From Trileptium ribeirensis (Eukaryota > Nematoda > Enoplea > Enoplida > Thoracostomopsidae): a stretch of 64,000 nucleotides of DNA. The stretch covers positions 62,001 through 126,000 of the forward strand of contig JASANE010018398.1 of NCBI GenBank assembly GCA_030248225.1, in the 5' to 3' direction. The notes under the pieces are model-generated. The model did not search any database and had not been told where the DNA came from. It worked only from the letters and a program-made list of their open reading frames with translations. Below are positions 1 to 12,100 of this stretch, piece after piece (the first letter of the stretch is position 1; each line of letters opens with the position of its first letter). A program made the position numbers and the translations under genes.

Positions 1-27
1 AACTCAGCCACCCGATGTTGCCAATAA

Positions 28-567
28 TCAATATCCTTTTGAAGATAAACGTTGCGCACGTATTGTTCCATACGCTTCACGAATATTGATTCCAATGTAT
101 CGTTGACGAATCACTTTATCCAAATCATACGTTACGAGATGTTTCGTAAATCTTGCTCCCATATAATGGTTGGTGAACGTATATCCTCGATAAATACCAA
201 CCGATCGTACCAATATAAGTCCGTGTTGATAAGGTATTGATAAGTTCATAAACAAATGTTCAAATACGTTGAATAGATAAACCATCTGTGCGTTCCATTT
301 AAGACCTTTAGGTGGTTTGAGTCGAACGTTGAAGTGTAGATTTGATGATGTTTTATTGATCCATTTAATATCATAACCATTTGCCGGATCCCATTTTTCG
401 CTTGATCCGTTTGTCCAGTCGTCGAAGCATAGACTTTTCGTACAATTTTCGAGGTTCCACGTGGTAGTAGTATTGCTACGCTTTACACTTATGAACAATA
501 TAACCGTCTCCACAACAACAGCTACAAATAACACAACATACAATAGAATAAAGCGTTTGTTATCCAT
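28..567 (-). CDS. Membrane-anchored protein next to the capsid gene (unknown)
   Basis: A 179-residue protein whose first 30 residues hold one strong hydrophobic segment (about residues 5-27, Phe/Leu/Val/Ile-rich), so it is probably a type II membrane protein or has an uncleaved signal anchor. The remaining 150 residues are polar, with several Asn-X-Ser/Thr sites and two cysteines near residues 42 and 47. It starts at an ATG 28 bases after the capsid stop on the same strand, which suggests co-transcription. I do not recognise the family. From position alone it could be a minor capsid, membrane or entry-related virion protein of the same element; that is inference. The reading frame is intact. 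Confidence 0.6.
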   Translation of the reverse strand: MDNKRFILLYVVLFVAVVVETVILFISVKRSNTTTTWNLENCTKSLCFDDWTNGSSEKWDPANGYDIKWINKTSSNLHFNVRLKPPKGLKWNAQMVYLFNVFEHLFMNLSIPYQHGLILVRSVGIYRGYTFTNHYMGARFTKHLVTYDLDKVIRQRYIGINIREAYGTIRAQRLSSKGY

Positions 568-595
568 GTTTGATTCAAATGCTTTCTAGAGCTAT

Positions 596-1888
596 TTAAG
601 ACATTTTATTCCAAAATACTTCTTTATTTGAGTTTATGTTCAATTCAGCTGTAAATTCTCCCATTGCGAAAACCACAATAGCCTTCTTCAACTCTTCTAC
701 AAAATCAATAGAAAGTCTAAGTTGTCCATCTGATGGGTTTGAAAGATAATTGCAGTCACTACTGTGATCTCTGCTCAAATCAATACAAAATATTTGGTAA
801 CCTGCACCATGTCGAAAGCCAACTTCAGTTAATCCTAAATTCTCTGTTCTACCGTTCAATGCATATAATGTATTATAAAACAATCTCATATCATTACCAG
901 CCTTACACGGTAAAGATATATTGCACGGGTATCTATCATCATTCATAAACACGGTAAAACTATTCATATCTGGTAAACTCAACTTAAACAAGTTTGATTT
1001 TGGTGCACCAGCGTACGCCTCTTGTGTTATTCCCCAAATGTATATTCTACGGGGTAATGATCCTTCAAAAATTGTCCAATCCGCATTCTGTAACCCTTTA
1101 TTTACTGAAAGTGTTTGAATCTTGTACCGTATACTAGGAAATTTGACCCCATTACTATTTAAAATTTTATCTTGATATTCCAGAGCTTGTTTTGTCAGCC
1201 TTGCTTTTGGTATGTAAAGTTTAAAATCGTTTATTCTAACTAAAAGTTTATTAGCTGGTTCATGCAATAATATCAATGATGGTGAACTTCGAGTAAATTT
1301 AAACTCTAGTCTACTTTTCGGGGGTAAATAAGTCGGTGTTAACTGTGAGTCTGTAATGATGGGAAAGTAAAGTTCACATTTTTGTGACAATGAAGTCAAA
1401 GCATTCCTATAAACTGAGCCTTTGTTATCTTGTAGATCATCAAACATGTACGTCTGATCTGGTTTATAGAGACATCCCGCTAAATATTGTTTCCTTTGCT
1501 CTTCACTCATATGTAGCATGTACAGCACATAAGTCATCCAAGGGTAATGCTTTTGGTTAAAGGTTATTGGTTCTCCATTAATTTTCATTTCAACTGAAGA
1601 AAAAAGTGCGTAGCCAAACATATTGCATGGTGTAAATTTAAGATTTACTTCTTTAATCTCTTTGCCATCACCCTTTATAATTTGAAATTCAATATATGCA
1701 AAAATTTCTGATATATTAACTAAATCAAAAGCACTTTCACCAATTTTAAAACGAAACGAATCATCCGTATCGATGCTTGGTAACGTTTCACATGCGACTT
1801 CCACCAGCTGTTTCGAGATGATCGATTGCTGAACGGGGTATTGATTCCCCTGCCAGTTAAGTTTTTCGACGCCGCATTCGTTTGCCAT
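596..1888 (-). CDS. Polinton/adintovirus-type major capsid protein (double jelly-roll, F54H12.2-like)
   Basis: An intact 430-residue protein. It resembles the invertebrate family often annotated as F54H12.2-like, which I recall as the hexon-like major capsid protein of Polinton/adintovirus elements. Supporting features are an N-terminal beta-rich part with a motif on small-surface, solvent-exposed strands (MKINGEP near residue 102), the block LPRRIYIWG near residue 281, a GYQIFCIDL block near residue 366, and a C-terminal strand pair ending near NSNKEVFWNK. It would assemble the icosahedral shell. The protein is shorter than many Polinton capsid proteins, so it may belong to a compact branch. 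The start is the first ATG, and the small basic ORF overlaps it by 32 bases. An open frame in otherwise decayed DNA suggests recent arrival or selection. A profile search would settle the family. Confidence 0.72.
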   Translation of the reverse strand: MANECGVEKLNWQGNQYPVQQSIISKQLVEVACETLPSIDTDDSFRFKIGESAFDLVNISEIFAYIEFQIIKGDGKEIKEVNLKFTPCNMFGYALFSSVEMKINGEPITFNQKHYPWMTYVLYMLHMSEEQRKQYLAGCLYKPDQTYMFDDLQDNKGSVYRNALTSLSQKCELYFPIITDSQLTPTYLPPKSRLEFKFTRSSPSLILLHEPANKLLVRINDFKLYIPKARLTKQALEYQDKILNSNGVKFPSIRYKIQTLSVNKGLQNADWTIFEGSLPRRIYIWGITQEAYAGAPKSNLFKLSLPDMNSFTVFMNDDRYPCNISLPCKAGNDMRLFYNTLYALNGRTENLGLTEVGFRHGAGYQIFCIDLSRDHSSDCNYLSNPSDGQLRLSIDFVEELKKAIVVFAMGEFTAELNINSNKEVFWNKMS

Positions 1889-2030
1889 GTTTGCTTTTCT
1901 TCTTCTTACGATCCTTTTTAAGACTTTTCTTCTTTACAGTTTTCGTAACGTTTTTGAGTGCTACTGCACTTATTTGCCTTGATGAATTGAAGCATAAAGA
2001 TAGCGCCATATTGATGTATAACACTTGCAT
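1857..2030 (-). CDS. Small highly basic protein overlapping the capsid start
   Basis: A 57-codon ORF, or 50 codons from the second ATG at 2,009, in a different frame from the capsid gene and overlapping its first 32 bases. The C-terminal half is almost all Lys and Arg (runs such as KKDRKKKKSK and KRMRRRKT), while the N-terminal part is neutral. That profile fits a DNA-condensing core peptide or a strong nuclear/nucleic-acid-binding tail. Small basic core proteins are known from adenoviruses and adinto-like viruses, so a virion DNA-packing role is plausible but inferred. An in-frame TAA at 2,040-2,042 lies just upstream. Confidence 0.5.
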   Translation of the reverse strand: MQVLYINMALSLCFNSSRQISAVALKNVTKTVKKKSLKKDRKKKKSKHGKRMRRRKT

Positions 2031-2039
2031 TAATCCTTT

Positions 2040-2177
2040 TTAAGAACTTATGAGAACTGAAACATAGCCCTGATAATCCAACCTTCCAAATGTTCTTAGT
2101 AGCTTTAGCAGTTCTTTGGTGATGAACACGCTGTCTTTCACTAGAGCACGGTCATAATTCTCTACTTTTTCGGATTC
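2040..2177 (-). pseudogene. Open coding-like stretch just before the basic ORF
   Basis: About 45 codons open in the same frame as the basic ORF and ending at the TAA at 2,040-2,042. There is no ATG; it is bounded upstream by another TAA. The composition (KDSVFITKELLKLLRTFGR) looks protein-like rather than random. It may be the eroded end of a longer gene, or an exon. No family was recognised. Confidence 0.25.
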
Positions 2178-2274
2178 TTAAATAGTTTCTATTCAAGTAT
2201 ATGTGTGTGTATATATATACGGTTTATAGGAGATTGATGGTTGGCACTGGTTACCGATGATAGTAGCACCGTCT

Positions 2275-2520
2275 TCAATTGCGCACCTTGGTGACACTCG
2301 TGGGCTGGAGATTCCCAGTCACTCGCTCGATGATTGATCCATGATATAAAACCCTGGTCGCTCGATGCACTGTGTTACCCCGAAAGGTGGCAATCATCTC
2401 TAGAGTGTTGTAATCTATACTATTAAGCATTTTGTCGCGTACCTGCAATGTGTCGTGCCGAGAAAGAAGAAATAATGACTTTGATCTTTGCAGTATATTT
2501 CGTGGGCCACCGCGCGACAT
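2275..2520 (-). CDS. Hypothetical 81-residue ORF
   Basis: A short Arg/Ser/Thr-rich ORF with an ATG start on the same strand as the capsid cluster and 245 bases from the basic ORF. It has no hydrophobic segment and no motif I recognise. It is kept only because of strand and proximity; chance is a real alternative at this length. Confidence 0.22.
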   Translation of the reverse strand: MSRGGPRNILQRSKSLFLLSRHDTLQVRDKMLNSIDYNTLEMIATFRGNTVHRATRVLYHGSIIERVTGNLQPTSVTKVRN

Positions 2521-2530
2521 TTGTAAGTAG

Positions 2531-5500
2531 ACCTTTGATCGATATTTTTGTATTTTTGTTGTTTTGACTTTGAAATAATATTACATTGCAGATGGTGTAT
2601 GTTTGAAAAACAATTTAATGAAAAATGTTTTATTCGGCATGTAATATGAAAATTCGTGAGATCTTGCTTTGCAACCGCTAAGATATAACTTGCATTTGTA
2701 ATGGTGACATTTCAGTGGTTTTGAGGGCGTGCATCTTTGGTTTATTTCACATATTAATTGAAGATTTATAATTTTATTTTGTCACCTGCGCCAGCGCTCG
2801 TAAAATGACTTATATTCGCAATAAATAGGTCTAAGTATTCTGAATATTTTAGCTCTGGTGGTTTTCTGATCTAGGATGTGCAAAGGGGTTGGGCTTGGGT
2901 GTTGGCTATTTTCTGTATTGGGCGGCACGAAGTTGGTCGCAAAATTTGCTTGGATAACTCTATTCTTCAAAAGTTTAGGGCATACAGGAAAATTGTCAAT
3001 AGAATCCGAGGCCCCAAATGGAAAAGTGGGAAATTGGAGGCAGGGACGTCATAGTTGCCCCCCAACATGGACAGCAATCTTCGAGGCCCCAAATATATTG
3101 CTGAATGTATGGTTTTCCATTTTTGCATTAGAAGGCCCGTGCAAGTCCGAGACCTTAGATATACAGTCAAACTTAAATGTTAACATTTCGGCAACCTTTT
3201 GTTTATTTTTTTGTGTGACTAAGGTCGCTAGTGTCTTTTTGTATTTGTTTACCTGTGCTGGTTGGATGCTCTACGCCATTCCATTAGTGCAACAGCTTGT
3301 GATCTTTGTCATATTGCCTTGTCTTATCTACTGCGCATGTAATATGATCCACAAAGCCGTTCTTATAAGTTTTACACCAAGAGATTGTGAGAAAACTTTT
3401 GTAAAATAAGATATAACATTTATAACACCCGAACCGGACCTTGTGTCCTGTGCCAATCTTACTCTGTTTTGATTGGAGGTTTCTAGCGAAGCTGTATTGT
3501 TCCAACTATGTTAAGCGTTTTGGACCTAACTCTGAAAATTTTAAGCGTTTATCATATTCATCCAATGACTTTTGGACGCGCAGTTTACCATGCATTGGAC
3601 TTGTTTTATTATTTGGAATAGGACAATCTTGGCGAAACATTTTCAATGTTATGTTACACACTCCATTATAAGATTATTGGTAGTAATGTGTTCCATGCCA
3701 ATCCAATGAATGTCTTTAGTGATTATCTGATATCATTAATTCAGAAGGCCTGATACTATACAGCAGGAAACAAAAATATTTGTGGCATGTGTCAAAAAAA
3801 ATTTTCGTCATTTGGTGCATGCAATATTTTCTCACCGTTGATCGTAATTGTTGATAATGCACAACATTGAGTTAATTTTTTTGCATGGGTAGTGGTCCAA
3901 CGATGATATTTGTCTGATCGCACGGATGCCTGCCCCATATATAACTTTAATGTTACCGCGGAATTCATGCATCTCAGAAATATTGCAGACACGAATATTT
4001 AAATAGTTTAGGTGCTCGGAATGCTCGTGCCATAAATTCTTTTCTCGGAGTCTACCTTTATCTGCTGTGTATCGCAGAACTCGATATAGTTTTTTTACCA
4101 GTAAAGCGTGTGATTAATGTGGGGGTTCCACAATTTCACAATGGGAATCGGATTGCGCAGTTTGTTCACTGTATGGTTTCTTACCATTTTAACCCCTTTT
4201 AGAAGCCGGCTTTCTCTTATCTTCTTAAGCACACTTAGCTATGATACACTTCGACTGTATGCATACTTTGTTCAGTGTTGGTGTGTTATACGTATAGCAT
4301 GAACAATCTGGAATGATAACAAGAAAGCAACGACAACACATAACCTACCCAAAACACACAACAGCTCTACAGGGGAATAGCGTTTTTCCCCAAAAATTGT
4401 TCAAAACAACGAAACATAAAGAAAAGATGTTTGACGTCTACAGATGCTTAAACCACTAAGAATTGCTTTGGGGATAAAGGGTTCGCCTTCACACTATCCG
4501 TGCCGACACGTATCTGTCATCATTAAACTGTGATGAAAATCTTATCAAAACTAAATGCTAAACCTATTTCCCTATTTATTCAACTGCAGATCGTTGCAAA
4601 TTCTGAATATGCCTTTCAGATGTACCTGTAACACAGCTTGTCGCACTGAAATGTCTAATCGCACTGGAATGTATGCTTAGCATATCACAAGTTAGTTGTA
4701 GTCATATCCAGCCGTACGTTCAAGAATTTGTGCAAACGATGCTAATAATTTGTAAGAAAATACTTTTGTTCTAAAGAAGCATGTTACTAAGTCGTATTCA
4801 TTACAGTCTGCAGAACATTACGGCGTTGGAATAGTTGAGCATTTCTTAGTTTGCGCCCCTGATTCTGGGCAACATTGTGGGTCCGTTACACTAGATCGAG
4901 CCATCCGGGCTAGTGTTCTAAGATCGCACTATGAAGCTTCTATAAAATACGATAAGTAATCCATCAGGAAGTTTAGCAATGATTCCTACTAAATTTCGAA
5001 ATGATACTGAAATTTAGAGCTTAAATGGTACGATAAACTTTACCTTGAATAAATCTATACCGATCACGACATTGGAATACCAACAAGTATCAAATTGTAT
5101 ATTTTCTTTTCGCCGTAAACTAGATTTAAAAATACCAACGAAGAAAATAATTACTTAGAATCCAAATTGTGTATGGATATCATAAGTTTGTGTTAGACAC
5201 GCGCTTTATACATTAATTGTTAACGAGCGGTGTTGTAATAGTTTTAGCGTTAGCCAGTTGAGTTTAACGATCGCAAAGCTATGCAAGGATTTACTTTTGT
5301 AAATAATTTTGGGCGTATTGATAATTATTATAGATAAAGGTTGTTGGAGACGTTTTACTATATGTGCAATCGACGGCATTATTGTGCCTTATTATTGGTG
5401 TCAATTGGCTTACGGACATAACTGTTGGCTGTTTGGACTGGAAATCTTTACGCCTTAGTATCGTTGAAATAATTCCGAAATTATTGCACGTGGAAATATA

Positions 5501-7796
5501 TCCATTTGACTTTATTGTGGTCTGGTATCTGGTGAAAACACCGTTGGTTTTGGACTGTTGTGCTCGGTAAGTAGAGTCTATAATTACAACACTGATCTAA
5601 CTGCTATATTAGCTAGCTGATGTTTTGGTGATGAAGTAAGTTGAAACAACAACACATGTGTTCAAATCAAAGTTGCCTCAGATGTACTAAGTTGAATCTA
5701 CCCTCTCTGCAACTCAAGCATTATGAGACCTAAAAGTACCTCAACTGTGATAAACACTTTCCTAAGCACTATTCACATTAAGATACATGCACGCTGTTCA
5801 TTGCTAAAAGTAAACAACAGTTTAACCATCGCTATGCAGATAGATTTCACATGTAGCAAAGTATTTGGTACCTCTAAACTAAAATTTTATTAGTTGATTA
5901 GAATACCTGAGTTCACATATTTTGTATTCAACTTTTGAAATTGAGATATTTATTTGAGCACTACATGAAACGTTTTGTAATCGTATATATCACATATTTA
6001 TTTCCGTTATTGTATGACAAAAACTCTGTAACTTCTTTTTGAAATAGACATAGTTCACCAGGTTTCAAATGAAAAGGACAAAAATCTTGCATCACCTTGC
6101 CGTGTTCTGGGGATCCTTTTAGTCCGAGTTTGAGGCTTTAGTTTACATGTGTAGCTGGGTGCTCGGCGATATCTGTGTCATTGCGGACTTTTGTTTGGTG
6201 TCTGATGTCGCTTTGGTGTCGGGTGGCTTGGTCTGTCCCATGTTCGGTTGTGCGTTTGCTGCTCCCTGCAAAGGTAACCTAGGTCTGGAAACGGACCCGG
6301 TCATGCTGACTGTCGGCGCTGTTACTTCGGTAATGGCGGCCCTGTTAACTCGTTAACAGTGTGCAAGACGAATGCTCTGCGACATAGGAGAGTCTGCATG
6401 GTTGGAGCCTACAGTTCCTTCGGGGCTGATAAATGGGCGACGACGGGGAAGAGTGGCAAACAAACGGTCGGATGTGGGGCAGCGGTTGCCTGGCACTGGA
6501 GACTGTATGACATCAGGTTTCCTTTGACGCGGGTGTTTTCCGTGTAGTATAGCAACATATGCGTGTAGAATGAAGCGCTATAAACTGAGTTTAGTTTAAT
6601 TAAAACAAGGCAAGCGTGGTGTGAGCAACGTGTACGTTGTATTAGTTGAAATTTTTACGTCGAGTTTTTGGTTTCGATTATAAGTTGACTGTGCAACCCA
6701 GTTCTAGGCGAAACACAGTTCTAGCTTGACAGATTGCTATAACAAACCGGCTAGGGAATTCACTTATATTCCATTCAGTGATAACCTTTCATATTAGCGT
6801 TTTTTTTGTTGATGTACAAGTTGATGTTCTTGGGAAAAATTAAATATACGATATGTCTGCCCGGGAATATGATAATTCAGCTGTGTAAATTGTATGAAGT
6901 TACATTCCTTGTTTTTTTGACAACTAGAAAGTTTCATATATATCCCCGGCCGTGAAGTAAACTAATGATGTGTTCCTAGTAGTTTTAAATAATTGTAAAT
7001 TTCTGAATCTGATCGCACAAGTGTTTAACAACTTTCTACAATTAATTTTTGCAAAGTCGTTCTGAAAGCACATACTATAGTAGCATTTATAAATTATTTT
7101 GTAACAACACCCTAGGTGGTTTAAGATTGTTAGTGTTTTTGTATAACATTATAATATTTGCCACAGTTAAAAGTTATAAGATCGATTTAAAATCACATAC
7201 CATCGAGGCAGAACTTTAAAATTTTGTTGGGTGGGTGGTCTTCCTAGAATTCGTAGGTCTGGGGAAATCTAGATCTGTGGAAGGTTTTCGGGTATAATAG
7301 CCAGTTGCACAGCTCAGTCGGGGAGTTAATCTCCGAAGAAACCGCAGCTGGTAAGTAGCTCTTCGATTAATTTACACTAGCATTAAAAGTTATTGTGTGA
7401 GGAAGCACGAATTATTCCCTTCCTATATTATAGGGTAGAGTTTTGTTGGGAGGACGCTTATCCCCTTCCGTGATTTGAGAGAATTTTAACTGTGGTTGCC
7501 CTATAGTACTATTAGACCTCACGGTCGCTCTCACCGTTTCAACTGTTGTTTATTCTTGACCATGGTAAAATACTTGGCATAATAAGAGAGGTTTTAGTGA
7601 GTGTGTGTCCTAGCTTTCTGAATTAGTTAACTTAGCCGTGATTGATTTTGCTCAGAGAGTCCTGTGTTCTTGATATTTCTTGGAGGTTCATACTAAGCTT
7701 GTGTGGTGAGCTGAGTCCTAGGTCCTGAGTGCTACATTATACATAATACGGGTTCTTATTGAAACTTATTAGGACTAGCTTTGCTACAATATCGGT
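2531..7796. other. No recognisable gene; low-GC DNA
   Basis: The ORFs here are short, overlap on both strands and lack motifs. The longest (2,876-3,409) is Cys/Phe/Leu-rich and looks like chance. A locally GC-richer patch at about 6,090-6,550 stands out in composition but gave no readable protein on either strand. The rest appears to be old unconstrained DNA or unrecognisable element remains. Confidence 0.5.
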
Positions 7797-7846
7797 AATG
7801 ACCGAATAGGATGGTTGGCGGGGTCACCTTAAGATTACTCACGCAT
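7797..7846. repeat. End of a Harbinger-like MITE
   Basis: This segment matches, as an outward-facing end, the terminal inverted repeats of the two complete MITEs at 19,429-19,973 and 48,518-49,097. It has the core GGATGGTTGGCGGGGTCACC, then CTTAAGATTACTCACGCA, followed by TTA. The opposite end was not found to the left, so this is a truncated or heavily decayed copy. Confidence 0.45.
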
Positions 7847-7849
7847 TAT

Positions 7850-8990
7850 GTGTAATGGTCGTTGGTTGTAGATGTTGTATGCCAACGTTTATGTATGTGT
7901 ATCAATCTATACTAGAAGTGTGAACATATATTAATGTTAATTAATTTATTGTGTATCGAAACAGTTGTATACATGTGCTATATCATGTATGTAGGTGTGT
8001 TTTGACATGTTCGTACATGTATGATGTGCAGGAATATATGTACTATTGCATGTTGAAAATTTTGTATAGTTTGTAGGAACATTTTATGACTTAGCTAAGT
8101 TCGAGAGAGTTTTACAGGAGAAACAGAAATTAGAGAGTTTTATGTGAGTTTAGAGTGTAAATTAAAATATATCGAATTTGAGTGTAAGGGTTGGGTGCCT
8201 TAAGCATTAGGTCTACATTAGCGGATATATGTATGTGTATCTGCTGAATTTTCGAACAAATCCTTAAAATTTCTTTATACTTAATAATTCGGGGAAAATC
8301 TTAAAAAGTTATTCTCTAACGACTAAAATTCATTTAGATTTAAGATGGAATTTTAAGGGAACCAGAGTAAAACATGGAAAACTTTATAAGTAATTTAGAA
8401 CACTTAGAGAAATCAATAGGGAGAAAATTGGGAGTAAGGCTTATAGCTTACGTATTTAAGTGGTTGCGCGTTTAAATGAGGCCTCAGTCGGTTCAAAAGT
8501 TATACAGTTAATGTGAGTACATTTCAGCCGTTTATGTGTTTAATGTGTGTAGAGTTTTTATTAGTTGTATTGTACTGAAAGAATTAAACGATATTTGTTA
8601 TAAAAGTCGTGACACATTAAGGCCCAGGACTAGGCCAATAAACAGCATTGGAAATCGCTTTGAAATGTTTTGTGTCAAAATTCACATAATTGTGCGTAAT
8701 CTACGGTGGTACTAAACACCCCAAGGACCACGTAGGCTACATTTTGATGCCGCATTGCTCGACTACAGAGCTAGGTGGGAATTACGAACTTGGGTAAAAT
8801 TTAGTTGGTTATAGTCTCTGATTGGAAATACTATTGGGGAATTATTCTTCAAAAACTTGGGGATAGCCCAAAGTGTTTCAATATTTTTTATCGGATTGGA
8901 TGTGTACCGAAAAAACAATGAATTTTGGTCCAAATTGGATTATAGGGGCAGGTATAAGACATTCTAATATTTTTGAAGCTTTAGATATCC
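7850..8990. other. No recognisable gene
   Basis: AT-rich sequence with no ORF of interest. It precedes the gag relic and could contain an old LTR, but no matching partner LTR was found, so none is claimed. Confidence 0.4.
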
Positions 8991-8994
8991 TTTT

Positions 8995-9150
8995 TGTTAT
9001 GGAAACATCGGAGATAATTTTGAAGAATGGATAGAAATTTTCGAACGTATTTCTTTTGCAAACCAGTGGTCTATGGATGACATGGCTCGTATACTACCGG
9101 CGTTTTTATGGTGTGAAACTGCGCAGAAATGGGAACGTCTCTTGTGAAAC
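8995..9150 (+). pseudogene. Relic of a retrotransposon gag
   Basis: About 48 open codons, ending at a TGA at about 9,147, read like the central Ty3/Gypsy gag domain. They contain NFEEWIEIFERISFANQW, then LPAFLWCETAQKWERL. The same pattern of Phe-Glu-X-Trp, then about 20 residues, then Leu-Pro-Ala/Val-Pro-Ala-Leu is seen in the gag of the giant element (26,305-27,258) and in the 58.9 kb element. Downstream to about 9,350 the reading breaks into several frames with stops. It is a small eroded fragment with no visible pol. Confidence 0.55.
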
Positions 9151-9154
9151 AAGA

Positions 9155-12100
9155 AAATATGATTTGTTGAAAAATTGTTTAGTTGAAATTTTGGTGCCGA
9201 ATTTTGTCGTTCCGCCCGCTGTTTAGAAATCGGATCCGATATCTATATAGTCTGACGTGCCGATTTTCCTATTGCTGCATATGTAACAAATTTTCGTGGT
9301 AAAAACATGAGCGATAGACTAAGCCTGACGAATTTCAGGATATAACTATATGGGCGGTCCTAATAATGTTTATGAATCAGATATATATTTTGCACAGGGC
9401 TTGGACCTGCAACCGACAACGCGATCATCGGTAACTTTGAATGCTTGTTCTGTAGTATATTCAAAATAGTAACTCTGATTAGCACTTTTCCGGCGTAAAA
9501 ACAAAGTAGACTACAAACCCGAATATAATCCTGATCAGACTCCTGTGAACTAGTTGTACTGTTGAGCGCCCATAATTTCGTATATTACGTATTTTCAGCT
9601 GAATTTCCCATGTTTCTACACTGCAACAACGTTGAGTCAAATTTTAAAGTATTGAGTCGGTCCTTTTATAACCTTAAGAAAGAGCTAAAATTGGCTCAAT
9701 TTGAATCAAGTTTCGAGTCGTGCTGAACTCTTTCTGGATTTACCCGCTCTGGTGGGGCTGGACCCGCAAAACCCACTCCATTTGTGTGCCCGCGCTATTG
9801 GTCTTGACAGTGCCAAACCCCAATTATATATAGTAGTAAATATTAAAATTCCGGCAGAAAAAAATAGAAAAACCTTCGAATTTCTGTTTTCGGTGAGCCG
9901 CTTGTAAAACTCAAACTCTGAAGGCTGTTTGTCCTCAGAAGAACAACTGCTTTGTGTCCAAGAACACTGTTGTTATAATTGATAAATATTTTAGGCAAAA
10001 TAACAAGTTTGATGATGTTTTGAAAAGAATTTTCAGTTTGAGAAACTGAGAGTGGAAAAACAAAAAATAATAGCCGATATAATCTGGGTTGGAACATCTT
10101 CTATTTACAATAAGTTGTTCGTGGTAGTTTTGTGACTTTTCTTTTAATTTGGGGATTACTACTAAATCTGGTAGACGCTGTGACGTTAGATAAAAAGGAT
10201 CATGTTTAGTACGGCGGTAAGGCATATTTTCAAGGGCTTATGATGGCTTGTTGAGAAGAGCATGACACGTCTCACGATGACTAAAATATGAGCGTTAGAG
10301 CATGACGGTATCCATTTCGACCTTATTCACTTCTCAAATTGCGGGATGGCAACCGCTGCTTTGGGGCGAGGGTGAACAAAATTTTACCTGAACCTCTCGC
10401 TGCCGGGTTATAATGACTCACATCTAAACTGAATATTTATCCATACCAATTAACACTCAAAAATAAGGGACTGTTGTAGCCACCCCCTCCGTCAGAAAAG
10501 AAGAAGGTGTGTGATGTGCGGTCGAAGTGAATCGCATCAACCTCGAGGCTTTTTATATCGGGTCATACTAAGTCCATATGACAAATACTGTTTATTAGCT
10601 GAGTGTTAAATGTGTCAATAGTCATACATCGGAGTGACTAAATTCACTAAAATTTCAGAAATATTAAAATAAGAATTAGGGACCTGGGAACAAGGCTGTT
10701 GATGGGCGCACGTGCTATCCCGTACACAAATCAAGCTCCCTGGGGCAAGTCCCCTGTGCCGAACGTTTATGGATACACTCGCATATTATAATTTTCACTC
10801 GTAAAGGGACTTTGTATCCTAGGCATATGGCTTTATTCAGAGTTATATCATTTCCTGCCTCCCCATCCACAGATTCAAAATCGTTCCCGGTCCATAACCA
10901 AGCAGGGTTGTGTTTTTGTTTATACTCAAAATATTTTCCATGAAATTTAAGAGAAGTTTCTTTGATTTTTGCAGTCGGGTTTGATATTTTCTAACCCGAT
11001 ACGGTCTCTATGTGTACTTGTAACTTATCTTGTCTCTTTGTCGAGTTTTCACTATAATTCAACTCCTTTTATTACCACGACGTTGCAATTATATATTAGG
11101 ATATATTTAATATATTATAAAATTTGCGTTATCTTATATTATAATAGTCTGGAGCAGACTGAGACACTGAACTTAGGACAGATATTAAAATTGCCTTGGC
11201 CAGCATGTGCCGTAGTCTATATTTGAGTGTCTCGCTGACAATGCTCGACGCTGTCAATCATTGCAATTGCAGTTTTATTATAATACATCGTACGAATGTA
11301 TTCTTATCTCGGTTGGACACACATTCGGTGACAAACCGTGGTGTAATTCGAATAATATTTACATGATTCGATGTCATGGTTTGCCTTTTGAAGAGATCTG
11401 CATTTTAATCCTCTAGCACACCAGCCGGGAAAGGCAACGGTCTGGTCTTTTTGACCTGGAAATGTTCGATTTTGATGATATATCCGGAATTATTTTAGGG
11501 ATTCTATTTTTTGGCCAAGGTAACCTTTAAGGCGCCAAAGTGTAATGCATGCCATGCCGTTATCCATATACTAAGCTTAGGTGCTTAGTTGAGACATACA
11601 CTAAGCCTAAGTCTTTGGGGCTACCGTCCCCTCGAAACCACCGCTCTAAGCTTTTCCTTTTTCCAGCGATATAACGAATTGTACCTCATGGTTACCTGAG
11701 CCATATTCAGAGTCTAACCGAAAAGACCACTGAAACATGTAACTAGAAGATTAAGATTTTGTATTACTACGTTTAGTATTAGGCTGCCAAAGAGCGCTGA
11801 ACTTATCTCTTATTAAGTTAATCAATGGTTGGGTTCGCTTTAAGGACTGAACTCCTTATGCCAAACCTTCACGCTACACCTAATAATGAGCGATACTAAA
11901 CGATTTACGACTATTGTTCGATTGGTATGATAGTATCCATGAATAAAGAGTCCAAATTTTCGAGCCAGTTCGCTGTTCGTTTCCAAAAACACAAACGAAA
12001 CAACTGATTTTCATCAGAGTTGAACAAAATCCCGATTAACCGCTTGTTAGTGCCTGTTTAGGTCACCGCTTTTGTCTCGTACAGGTTTCAGCACAAGATT

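Larger units (their letters stand above)
1..2520 (-). mobile_element. Edge of a Polinton/adintovirus-like element
   Basis: All recognisable coding sequence here is on the minus strand and tightly packed: a basic small ORF, the major capsid gene and a membrane-protein gene, with overlaps or gaps under 40 bases. Such packing is typical of a virus-like mobile element and unlike the empty DNA to the right. The element continues left of the window, so its integrase, DNA polymerase, packaging ATPase, protease and terminal repeats cannot be judged. The right limit is set only by the last plausible ORF; no terminal inverted repeat was found near 2,520. It could be an integrated virus or a Polinton transposon. 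Confidence 0.6.

Noticed and set aside
2876..3409. 177-residue Cys/Phe-rich ORF with hydrophobic segments
   Set aside because: No motif, overlapped by antisense ORFs of similar quality, and composition follows T-rich DNA; taken as chance.
6147..6547. Two consecutive ORFs in a locally GC-rich patch
   Set aside because: No motifs or conservation clue; Val/Cys/Gly-rich composition follows base content.
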